The notes beneath the pieces were generated by a model. The model made no database searches. It saw only the letters and a program-made list of their open reading frames with translations, and had not been told where the DNA came from. Shown here piece by piece: positions 54,928 through 64,000 of a stretch of 64,000 bases of DNA. Both the position numbers and the translations under genes were made by a program. How positions within the stretch are numbered: position 1 is the first letter of the stretch; each line of letters starts with the position of its first letter. This DNA is from Trichobilharzia regenti (lineage: Eukaryota > Platyhelminthes > Trematoda > Strigeidida > Schistosomatidae), in contig OX235262.1 of the NCBI GenBank assembly GCA_944472135.2, forward strand, positions 69,750,887 to 69,814,886, given 5' to 3'.

Positions 54928-56305
54928 ATCTGTTTTGCTTCATTTAACTATAGTGTGTGAGAAAGCGCCTTGAGATTACTTGTGTCCTCACGGTCAAGTC
55001 TATTGCTGAATCGTAATAAGAAGTGAGACTTGTACATCGGATACATATAGTAAATATTTTAAATTTTATAATAATGAGTTAAACGTCGATGAAATATAAA
55101 ACTAGGCCTTATTTTGATGTGGTTTTGTTCTCTGAGCTGGATGGTTAATTTGTGAAGTTTTCATCACCCTACTGGGTGACATCTTCAGCGCATACTAGGC
55201 CTTATTTAGACAAACCCGTAAACTGTTGAATAAATAGGAAATAGTTAATCAGTGAGTTCAACAAACGCAATAATTCCCAGTGAATGATGATTGAAGATGA
55301 TTCTTTGTGACATTATTTGAATCAGTGACCTCCAGATTATTAACCCAGTGTTGGGTATGGCCGTCAGTACAATCTGGTAGTTCAGTAGTCTTTTGCACTG
55401 ACGGATTGATTTAGTAGATTTCCGAGAGTACTATTCTAATCACTATTTGCAACGACAACCACCAGGACACTACTAACGACACGTGAAGCAGAGAAGTGAG
55501 AAGACAGACTGTTGACAAGACAGCTTTTACTATCTGAAATCAGCAGCGAAAATGCTTGTCAGCGCTTTCGCAAATATATTTTTTATTGAATTTCAGAGAC
55601 TGATTTCCTGGCTGAACAGTAAGTAAGGTTAAGTCATCACAAACACCGTAGTACTGTAAATGACGGTAGCAGTTTAAAGCTTTGGAAAAATTAGATGTCT
55701 GTAACGGGGTTCTACCCAGTGAGCCATGAAATCTAGTTGTGTAAAGAAAAGGAAGTAGGTGAATTTACTTTACCAGTTGCTTATTTACTCACCCACCTGA
55801 CTTTTAAAACTGTTTTGCTTCAACACAAAACGCGAGTGTTCATCTCTCCCAGAAACAAGCTGATAAGAATTGGACTTTTTAAATATTGTTTTTATTTCGC
55901 CGATAAAGCATTTTATAGGTTGAAGTTTCTGTAGCAGTGTGACTGGTTTTCTGGAATAGGGTCGCTAGCCTCATACCTAACCCTTCATGTTTTCCTGAGC
56001 TTGGAGTCAGCTGGAAAACCAGAAGATAGTGAACTAGTCGAGGTTAGTCTTTCAAATGGTCAGAAAGAATTAGCAATTTTTTTACATGAATTGAAGTCAG
56101 TTCATTTGAAGGTCACTTGTCCATAGACATTTGTAACAATAGAAATATATAAGCAGTCATCATATATTTGTAAAGACTAATGTCAAATTGTTATTGTACA
56201 TTTTGTCTGTATAAGTGTGTGTGTGAGTATATGTTATTTGTCATTTGGAAAAGACGTCAATTCATATGTGATAAACATGGTAATACATTTTTTAAAGATC
56301 ATGGA
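54928..56305. other. Unassigned, colinear with 23291-24566
   Basis: Near-identical to unit 1 except for the 79-bp insertion at 55115-55193 and a short insertion near 55480. No gene recognised. Confidence 0.45.
55115..55193. mobile_element. 79-bp PLE-type fragment with target duplication, unit 2 only
   Basis: Bracketed by ACTAGGCCTTATTT (55101-55114 and 55194-55207); unit 1 has one such site (23463-23476, with one difference). The right part reads on the minus strand GCGCTGAAGATGTCACCC, AGTA, GGGTGATGAAAACTTC, a hammerhead-like core with a strong stem II. This looks like an extremely short, end-only PLE insertion. Confidence 0.75.
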
Positions 56306-56309
56306 GGTT

Positions 56310-57325
56310 CATAGAGAAGGTGTGGAATAAGGGCAAAGTACCCGAGGATTGGAAGAAAGTATACTTATTCAAACTACCAAAGAAAGGAGACTTAAGTCAA
56401 TGCAAAAACTGGCGCGGAATTATGCTCCTGTCCATCCCAAGCAAAATATTAGGCCGCATCATCCTGGAGAGAATCAAACACGCCTACCTGGATGAAAAAC
56501 TCCGACCGGAACAGGCCGGATTCAGGAGAAACAAGTCATGCATCGATCAAATCGCCACACTACGGATCATCATTGAACAAAGCTTGGAATGGCAGTCACC
56601 TCTCCACCTTACTCAACTTCATCGACTTTGAAAAGGCCTTTGACAGCGTCGATCGAGAGGTGATTTGGCAACTACTTCGCTACTACTGTTGGGTGCCATC
56701 GACAATTATACATCTCATCCAACAGTTAGTTGTACGACAATGCTGCACTGCATTCCAAGTAATCCACAACGGGAAACTTACGGAAGCCTTCGAAGTGAAG
56801 ACGGGAGTGAGGCAAGGCTGTCTACTATCGCCAATGATTTTCCTGATTGCAGTAGATTGGATAATGCGACAGACAACGCGCAATGAGGAAACAGGCATAA
56901 ACTGGACTCACACAAAAAGTGAACTTGGAGGATGTGGACTTCGCCGATGATATATTTCTGGTTTCCCACAAACTGGAAGGTATGCGAGTGAAAAGCAACA
57001 AGTTGGCTGTAGAAGAAGCATCAAAGATAGGACTTCAGGTGAACATAGATACAACAGATGTAGTGATGAAGATTCCTGGCCAACACCAACAACAATAGAC
57101 GACAATCAGCCAGCATAAATGGGAGGAACCTGAAAGAAACAACCTCCTTCACCTGCCTACCTACCTGGGAAGCATCGTTTCAACTACAGGTGGATGGAAC
57201 TGACGAGGATATCAAAGCCAGAATCGGAAAAGCAAGACAAGCTTTTCTCTCTCTCAAGTCTGTGTGGAGGTCAGCAGAACTCAACATGAAAAATAAGATC
57301 CGGATTTTAAACTCTAATGTGAAGT
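56310..57325 (+). pseudogene. RTE-type retrotransposon, 5' part, unit 2
   Basis: Counterpart of 25295-26301: KGDLSQCKNWRGIMLLS, FIDFEKAFDSVDREV, GVRQGCLLSPMIFL and a catalytic VDFADDIFLVSH (F-A-D-D kept, unlike L-A-D-D in unit 1). The first 730 bp or so are deleted, with the break at TTCATAGAG/AAGGTGTGG. Frame changes occur near 56610 and 56930. Confidence 0.85.
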
Positions 57326-57648
57326 TGTAACAACAGAAGACAAGAGTCAGGCAACAGATCCTTTAATAAGGAAATCAACACGTATTTATATATATATATA
57401 TTTCATGTACATTATTATAGCTTATTCGAGGAGACAAACACAGTCTTCTGATTGGTTGTTTCTTACAGAAAGTTGACTTTGCATCTCTTTGTGACTGTTT
57501 CTTGAATGTCAGATAATCTATACGCCAAGTCTGCTTTGGTGGGTTGTTGAATCAGTCTTGTTCATATTTTCTCACGACCAATATTAGCGACATAGACATT
57601 GACATAAATTAATTTCTACCAATTGGCTAGCAGCCTGCTCTCACCACA
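57326..57648 (-). mobile_element. Solo LTR of the gypsy element, unit 2
   Basis: Starts TGTAACAACAG, ends TCTCACCACA, flanked by AAGT (57322-57325 and 57649-57652). It is in the same place as the partial element 26302-28972 of unit 1. The whole internal region and one LTR are gone, as expected from LTR-LTR recombination. Confidence 0.9.
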
Positions 57649-57652
57649 AAGT

Positions 57653-58090
57653 CAGTGCTACTATACGGACCAGAGAATTGGCGCGTCATAAAGAGCATCT
57701 CAAACAAACTACAGACCTTCATCAACAGTTGCTTGAGCTCAATACTCAAGATCAGGTGGCCGGCCAGAAAAGATCAGCAAAAGAGGTCTCTGGAAATGAG
57801 CGAACCAACACAGCAGGAACCGATTGTGAAACAATTAGGCAGGAAGAAGTGGAGATGGATTGGCCATACTCTGACAAGCCATTGCTCGAGTGGAACCCGA
57901 AAGAGAAGCGGCGAGTTGGTCGTCAGTGCAAGGGTGACTTGGAAGATGTCATGTGAAGAGGAGATGAAAGCGTGTGAGCTGACTTGGAGCGGGGTGAAAA
58001 CGTTGGCAGTTCGGTCCACAACCAAACATAGTGGAGACGCGCGGCTGAAGCCCTATGTTCCTCTAGGAATTAAAGGAAATAAGAATAATA
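57653..58090 (+). pseudogene. RTE-type retrotransposon, 3' part, unit 2
   Basis: LLYGPENWRVIKSISNKLQ to ARLKPYVPLGIKGNKN as in 28977-29416. The stop has been lost by a 2-bp difference (AATAATATAGG instead of AATAAATAGG), so the open frame runs on to 58371 through antisense PLE sequence. Confidence 0.83.
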
Positions 58091-59165
58091 TAGGTGATAA
58101 GTCTACCTCTTCTCTCCTATTTACTACATTCGATGTGGTTAAAATGTGCAAGGCTTCAGAGGACAACCTTTCTTTATGTGAATTAAATCCTCTTCCTCGA
58201 ATTTCGACATTTTCGAAATCAATCTTATGTCCGCCGTCTATCGCATGCATTGCTATAGCCGATCTTTTCTCTAGACCTTTTAATTCTACTTCATTTCTGG
58301 GTGGACGCTTCGTGCATAGTCTATGTTCATTCACTCTGACCTTCGACTGTCTACTGCTCTCCCCTATATAGCAAGCCTCACATTCTTAACACTTCATCCT
58401 ATAGACACAATTACTTTGTGACACTTTGGAAACCATATCTTTGACATTCACCATAGCTTCCTTTGGAGTATTAAAGCGCTAGAAATAGACTTTAATATGA
58501 TATGGAGCAAATAGTATTTGAAGTCGTTCAGCTGTGTGAGTCCTTTCAATATGGAGTGACTATCGTCGATAGCCAATTCAATTTTCTGTTTTCCCTTCTA
58601 CTGCTTTTTATTGACAATACTATTCAGCAGCTTTTCCGGATAACCATTTCCAATCAAAATCTGTTTCATACTGGATATCTCATCCTCCATATCATCATTA
58701 TCTGTTATAATGTTGTGTCGATTTTCTGTATATTGTAAACTTTAGTTTCTCGTCAGTTTGTCATTTTACGAAGACAGTCGAGAAAGTTTAGGCTTCCCTC
58801 AGCCGATTCTCCTTCATTAGTAAACTCTATATATTCTGAGATATTCTGAGAGTTAATCTGTGTTGGAAAGTTTTCTTTTTCAGCTTTCTTAATGATGATA
58901 AATGTGTCATCTACACATCTGTACCAAATATTCTAGGATGACGACTAAAACGTGTCAGTGCTTTTTCTTCCAGAGCTTTCATATACAGGTTTGCTACCAT
59001 TGGAGATACTACTGAACCCATTGCAACTCCATTTGTCTGACAGTATACTTCGTCTTATATATTCGTATTATATACTTCTTGGAAATATCAGTTCCCTCAC
59101 AGTTTAGTTTCAGTATTAAGTGAATGGAATGCAATCTACAGATTCATAAAATTCCCATACTGACG
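58060..59165 (-). pseudogene. Second PLE family, RT and GIY-YIG fragments, unit 2
   Basis: Counterpart of 29394-30480. The endonuclease segment (58334-58053) is shortened by a stop in the region of the first cysteine block. Confidence 0.76.
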
Positions 59166-59389
59166 TACTACTTTTCTAGGATCTTAGTCGATGTCTCCTC
59201 AGTAAAGTGAGAAATGGGCATTGTACCTGTGTAAACTCGATAGGCTGTGAACTGATGCCAATGTAAACGACAACAATTTTCGGAATTACGTAATTCCAAA
59301 AACGATCATATAATCCTTTTTACTGACCTCTGGTTCCATCAGATGAAATTAAAGGCAAAGCTGAGAATATAGATGTTGAGGGTTAGACA

Positions 59390-60110
59390 GTATAGTTTTA
59401 GACCATTTCTCGTATGAGTTTAGATGTCTTCCGACTAATCCATTAACGAGTTGACTAAATGGCACACCACTTGCCCTACTGACAAACTTGATACCTTGCA
59501 CAATACGACATAGTCGTTTTTGAGTAATTCAGGAAAGAATAAGGGGGAGCAGCAAAGACCAATGCAAGAGTTAACAGATTGTAAAAATACAGGTTGAATG
59601 ATTCCTGACTGTCTTGACTACATAACGTGGTAAGCTAGACTGACGGTTTCCTTGGAAATCGACAAGATATAGAATAACCAAGGAAGACCAGAGGATAGAA
59701 CTACTCCAAGGTATTTTATGTTAGACTTAATTTCTGTTTCAGTGCCCTCTTTGATACAAGCATCTTGTGAACAACACAATTCTTGTAGTTCACGCTTATG
59801 AGTGAAGGGAAAGTTAACTGCCTGACATTTAGAGGGATTTAACGTAAGACCATGTACCTTAGACTACAGACAGGAAGCAGTTAGGGTTGCTGCAGTCACA
59901 CTGTAACATGACAGGAAGTGAGACGGTCAGATCACCAGCGTATTTGATGAAGTTGTTCCCATTAGAAAGAGAAAGGTCATGTAAGACGAGAGAGATAAAA
60001 GAAAAGGAGAGATAAAAATACCCTGAGGAACACCAGCTTCAGCAAGTGAGGCGGAAGATTTACCCTAATATATAGTATGCTGAATTCCATTTGAGAAATG
60101 ATAATGCAAC
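59390..60110 (-). pseudogene. CR1-type RT fragment, unit 2
   Basis: Counterpart of 30720-31430 with the same damaged catalytic box. Confidence 0.74.
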
Positions 60111-60340
60111 CAATCAACTACCCAGGACCCGTGTTTGCACGCCTGAAACCTTATTCAACTTAAGTAATCTAGGTCCTGAGTCAACAACAACAACAACAGC
60201 ATATGCTGACTGAAAGCTCAGCACAAAAAGCACTTGCAAAGTAGGAGACGAGTTCCGGGTGGAAGAAGAGATTACTGAAAGGTATCTGTTTATCATTTAG
60301 CAAAGAACAAGATTAAGAACTGCACTTATCATTTGCTGAA
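60110..60340 (-). repeat. Dispersed repeat block, unit 2 copy of 31440-31680
   Basis: Same sequence with a small deletion near 60225. Confidence 0.55.
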
Positions 60341-60493
60341 ATTTTGGAGATCATTTATCACACAAGGTGAGATTGTGTCACTCATCAGTCGCACAGTTGG
60401 CCATACTTTTGAACACCTGTCAACTGAGGATTATTCATCACTTTACCTGATGTTGATAGAATGAAGCAGTGAATAAAACAATGACCAGTTACA

Positions 60494-60515
60494 TGCATAC
60501 ATACATACATACATA
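60494..60515 (+). repeat. (CATA)n microsatellite
   Basis: About five units, as at 31831-31852. Confidence 0.9.
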
Positions 60516-61564
60516 ATTGTTATTATATGATTGATATTCACCTAATTATTGAGTTAAATATCACACGATTGAAAGTGATTAGTCATGAGCAGTTATTCAT
60601 TCAGATTTCATTCTGATTAACCTATATAGTTGTAAAATGTTGTTCTATTTACTAATACATCTTTATTATTATAATAATTCAAGCATATTTAATGAACTGT
60701 AATTCCATTGATCTTCACACATCGGTATTATTTAAAAACCACTAATATTGTTATTGACTACTATTCTATATTATTCTATGTATATAAACATACATGTATA
60801 TATAAGTGTAGATCCAGAAGAGGAATTTATCGAAAAGGATATTCTTTGCTCAATTATTTTGTGTTTTATAGAACTCAGTATTCTATAGAGTTTCACGTTG
60901 ATATGATAGTATTTGTTGTTGACTAGAATTGAAGCAATGGTTACTATGTGTAGATCTCATTGAAAGCATTGAGGTTCAAGGTTAACCTAGTTTAACAATG
61001 TCAACTTAAAAAAAGGAGGTCTATCACTGATTTAACTGTCAGCTATTACTAAAATAAATAATACTGACTTGAAATATTGAGGCTTTCGTACAATGGACTC
61101 ATACCAAATTAAATCAACACGGAATTATGATATTTCAGTCAGGCAAGAAATATTATTATTATTAGAGTGATAATTCCCATCAATCTGAAGAAATAAGTAA
61201 CGAAAGGCTTAATTGCTGTATAATTAATTTAGCTACAAGCATTTCTAATGTTTTTTGTAGAATAGACTCATGTTATTTTGTTTGTTATGGTAATTGCCAG
61301 TTATTGTATCAGCCAAATCACAATATAGGATCTGAATATATTATTGGGGCTTCCAAAAGAAACTGTGGTGAATTCTCACCTTGGACTGTGTAATGATGCA
61401 AAATGATGGAACTGATTGCATGTTTTCTGATGAACAATGAATCTTGAAGAATCAAGCTGTGTCGTGTGCTACTGCTAACATTTATCAGTAGTATGTGAAG
61501 AGATGTTCATCCGCATTAAATGCAACAAATAGCTGGCAGGTAGATAGATTTGATCTCAGAGAAA
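60516..61564. other. Unassigned, colinear with 31853-32879
   Basis: No gene recognised. Confidence 0.4.
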
Positions 61565-61885
61565 GCAAGTGATACAATGTCTTGCAGATACGAGGGAGAG
61601 GTGAAAGGGACACAGAGAAACACAATATGAAGGAAGGAAATTATTGTATACGCTGGTGGTCTTGTGGTAGAACACTCAATGACCACGCACGTTGTCCGTG
61701 TTCGACAACTGGTCGCCGCATAACTAAACCTCGCCTAGTCAGTAGTAAGTGTGAGAGAGACAACAGGTTGATCATGAGGCTAGGAACCACATAAACCACT
61801 ACCAAAACTTTAAAGCTCATGCTTAGAACCTTATGATCCACTCGGAAATAAAGAAAAAGAAACAAAACAAAACAGACGCGACTGT
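61565..61885 (+). repeat. tRNA-derived SINE, unit 2 copy
   Basis: Counterpart of 32880-33215 with the same B-box-like GTGTTCGACAACTGG and A-rich tail. Confidence 0.58.
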
Positions 61886-62224
61886 CTCACGAATTGATTG
61901 GGAGAGAAGACATTTGAATCTGGTTTGGTGTCTGACTGTTACGAATTGTACATTTCATCGGATGGTGTACACTCGTTGTTGATGAGTACCAGGGTTGGAT
62001 GAAACAGTTATAATGATTTTTACAGATTACTTAGTCAACCAGTGTCCTCGACTTCTTCACTAGTATAGTATTGGTTTAAAATGAGTTAAACTCAACAGAC
62101 TATCATGTATACACAACATCATCTGATTCGACGACTAAACGGGTTTCAGACACTAAACGAAACCCTTCAAACTTTTCCTTGTCCCCAGATTTCCAATGAA
62201 GAATGGTCGTCTTTGATATTGTCT

Positions 62225-62390
62225 TTGAGCGGTTGTGGTGGTTAGTAATAATACTCAGGGAGTGCGTTTCCCCCACTAGGAACTCGTCATTCCAGTCTCC
62301 CTGCACTCCATTATGATGATGCTCACTGAGAGGATCAAAATCAGAACAAATGCAGGGACTAACCAATAAGCTACAGGGCCAGTAAAACAC
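62225..62390 (-). repeat. SINE with near-complete hammerhead core, unit 2 copy
   Basis: Counterpart of 33545-33710; reads GGAATGACGAGTTCC then GGGGGAAACGCACTCCC on the minus strand. Confidence 0.58.
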
Positions 62391-62620
62391 AATAACAGAA
62401 ATCTCAACGAATGCTTATCCGTCTTCCCTATCCTGATCGCTACTCAACTACTTTATTAAAATTATGATATCAACAACGCCATAAAAATATTCAATTCAAT
62501 CCAATCCAATGGGTTATTTCTTCCACCAATTATATTAACATGACAAAAATATATGACAGCTCTTTTAATGAGTCCTCTGGGTCAATCACCTTGTTGGTAG
62601 AAAGTATGACAACTATTTTG

Positions 62621-62717
62621 ATTGGCTCAATTCCTCCCACGTGAATTGCATCCTTGTTTTATACAAATACTCTACTGTCATTGGTTAATCAATAAACACG
62701 CGTATGTGAATATAAAT
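62621..62717 (+). promoter_or_regulatory. Duplicate promoter of the HES-type gene
   Basis: ATTGG boxes, CACGTG at 62638-62643, CACGCG at 62697-62702 and TATAAAT at 62711-62717 keep the spacing of the unit-1 promoter, although bases between them differ. Confidence 0.5.
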
Positions 62718-62797
62718 GAAATGAAAGTGGACCTGATCCAGATTTGATTACACATTCTTTCGTGTTACTTATCGTTGTAGTAATGTAATATGTCCCA

Positions 62798-62986
62798 ATG
62801 ACCGAATGTCGTGTGGACGATACACATGTACCACGTGTTTATAGTTCATCAAGTGGGATTATATCACAGAATCTATTATCAGGATCTGATATAGTTGATT
62901 CTTCAACTTCACGAAATGATGAAATGCCTTCAAAAAGAGGTAGACGATATACTATACCGGTGGAGATTAGAGAAGAAACACGTCGA
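62798..62986 (+). CDS. Exon 1 of a second HES-type gene copy (incomplete in window)
   Basis: 63 codons identical in protein to exon 1 of the first gene (MTECRVDDTH to IREETRR), with the same GTAAGT donor at 62987. It encodes the N-terminal tail and the first part of the basic region. The bHLH exons would lie about 3.9, 5.7 and 6.9 kb downstream, outside the window. Whether the paralogue is complete cannot be told. The absence of any coding change while older neighbouring sequence has diverged suggests selection or gene conversion. Confidence 0.82.
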
Positions 62987-64000
62987 GTAAGTTCGTCTGT
63001 TGTATAAATTTGTCAAAATTGCTTTTTTAATTTGTACTATTTTCTATATATATATGGTATGTTTTACATTGATGATTATGTTACATTAGGCACATTTGTT
63101 CGCATTCCAAGTGGGAGAGATACTTCAAGCGGTAGACTTTGAAGTTGCAGTAGTTCTTGTAGCATTTGTATGGGGTTGGGAGGGTAGTCTGACGCCAGTC
63201 AGCCTCGGTGAAGTTAAAGTATCATATACGAAGTCGAGGTCTGCGGAAAGTTGGCTTTGGAGAACGAGTCAGACCCAGGGGACGCTGTGATAGGTCATTC
63301 CAAATGAAATCATGCTTGCATTTTTCGATTTGGCGAGGGTAGATACAGTATTCTGATTATCCTCCAGGGGCTTTCTCTACAAATCTATACTGTTAGGTGG
63401 GGATATTTCCTTTTAGCTTAGTGTTTAGGGTGTTGGGTAAAGTGAGGTTAGAAATGAGGTTGAAGTTAGGATTATGGTTAAAGTTAAGAGTAGGTTAAGG
63501 GAAAGTGTCTGAAAGCACCATGACCTTGAGTCATATGGATGAATGCATCTATCGCGTATAGTGTCATCATCTGTGTAGTAACTGAGAGACACACTCACAA
63601 CTCATAAGCGACAATCAAATGGTGTAATATCATGTTTGCAATGTTGTTTGGTGCTCTTTTGAAAGTTGTTTATGTGACTTTTGTGTGTGGATTGTGATTG
63701 GTTGTTGGCTATGATGGTTTAACTTTGTCCCAACTTCCACTGTTTCCCTGGCCTACCACTGGTTGAGCGAGGTTTGGGAGGCTGTCTGTCGAGAGTGGAA
63801 CCCCGGATGGCGTGTTTCGCTGATGGGTCCCGCGACCCTGATACAACAGGGTACTCGTTGTTGTTAGGCTATACGGACCTAATAATATGAAGACGAAATC
63901 CGAATGAAGGAAGTAACACAATGGAGGAAATTTTGAAGAGATTGCTGTCGATATTGGTCCTATGCTTTGACCTACTCCAGAATCCCAAGGAGACATGTTA
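62987..64000 (+). other. Start of intron 1 of the second HES-type gene copy
   Basis: Colinear with 34303-35310. The 63070-63300 block is virtually identical to 34390-34620. No repeat insertion separates the units here. Confidence 0.65.

Larger units (their letters stand above)
43849..64000. other. Tandem duplication, unit 2 (continues past the window)
   Basis: Colinear with 12850-35300. The left two-thirds differs at several per cent of positions by eye, while exon 1 of the HES-type gene and the 300 bp after it are almost identical. The window ends inside the intron-1 counterpart, so exons 2-4 of the second gene copy, if present, lie outside. Confidence 0.9.

Overview
The window looks like nuclear DNA of a blood fluke (genus Schistosoma or a close relative). 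The evidence is A+T-rich, intron-rich DNA packed with element types known from schistosomes: tRNA-headed SINEs carrying hammerhead ribozymes (Sm-alpha type), RTE-type (SR2-like) and CR1/Jockey-type non-LTR retrotransposons, Penelope-like elements (PLEs) with GIY-YIG endonucleases, and Ty3/gypsy elements with a CsRn1/Kabuki-like gag. Nothing bacterial is present. The species cannot be told from this sequence alone.

Layout. 1-2729 is a near-perfect inverted repeat (arms about 1.35 kb, 22-bp spacer) made from the N-terminal part of a PLE gene, followed by a decayed PLE reverse transcriptase (RT) piece to 3345. 3890-7045 is a decayed minus-strand gypsy element (RNase H, RT, protease, zinc knuckle, gag, probable LTR). 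7440-9815 holds PLE, RT and CR1 scraps. 9816-12849 has little that can be recognised.

From 12850 the window is a head-to-tail duplication with a period of about 31 kb: unit 1 is 12850-43848 and unit 2 starts at 43849 and runs off the right edge. Both units share a series of decayed elements in the same order. They differ by insertions that leave matched filled and empty sites. Unit 1 alone has a CR1 copy (17328-19029), a solo LTR (15041-15339) and a nested LTR (28565-28872). Unit 2 alone has a PLE encoding RT plus GIY-YIG (52911-54915), a 655-bp PLE-derived hairpin (49438-50092), a 79-bp PLE fragment (55115-55193) and a gypsy fragment (50839-51536). A gypsy element inside an RTE copy keeps half of its pol in unit 1 but is a clean solo LTR in unit 2.

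The only convincing host gene is a four-exon Hairy/Enhancer-of-split (HES)-type bHLH repressor, 34114-42523 on the plus strand. All splice junctions are in phase and it ends in the Groucho-binding tetrapeptide WRPY, which is reached only after one frame change near 42280. Its first exon and promoter (TATA, CCAAT-type boxes, CACGTG and CACGCG) are repeated without coding change at 62621-62986, so a second paralogue probably lies to the right of the window. The large introns of the gene carry SINEs, including one with a complete hammerhead core inside a compound inverted repeat (36104-36861).
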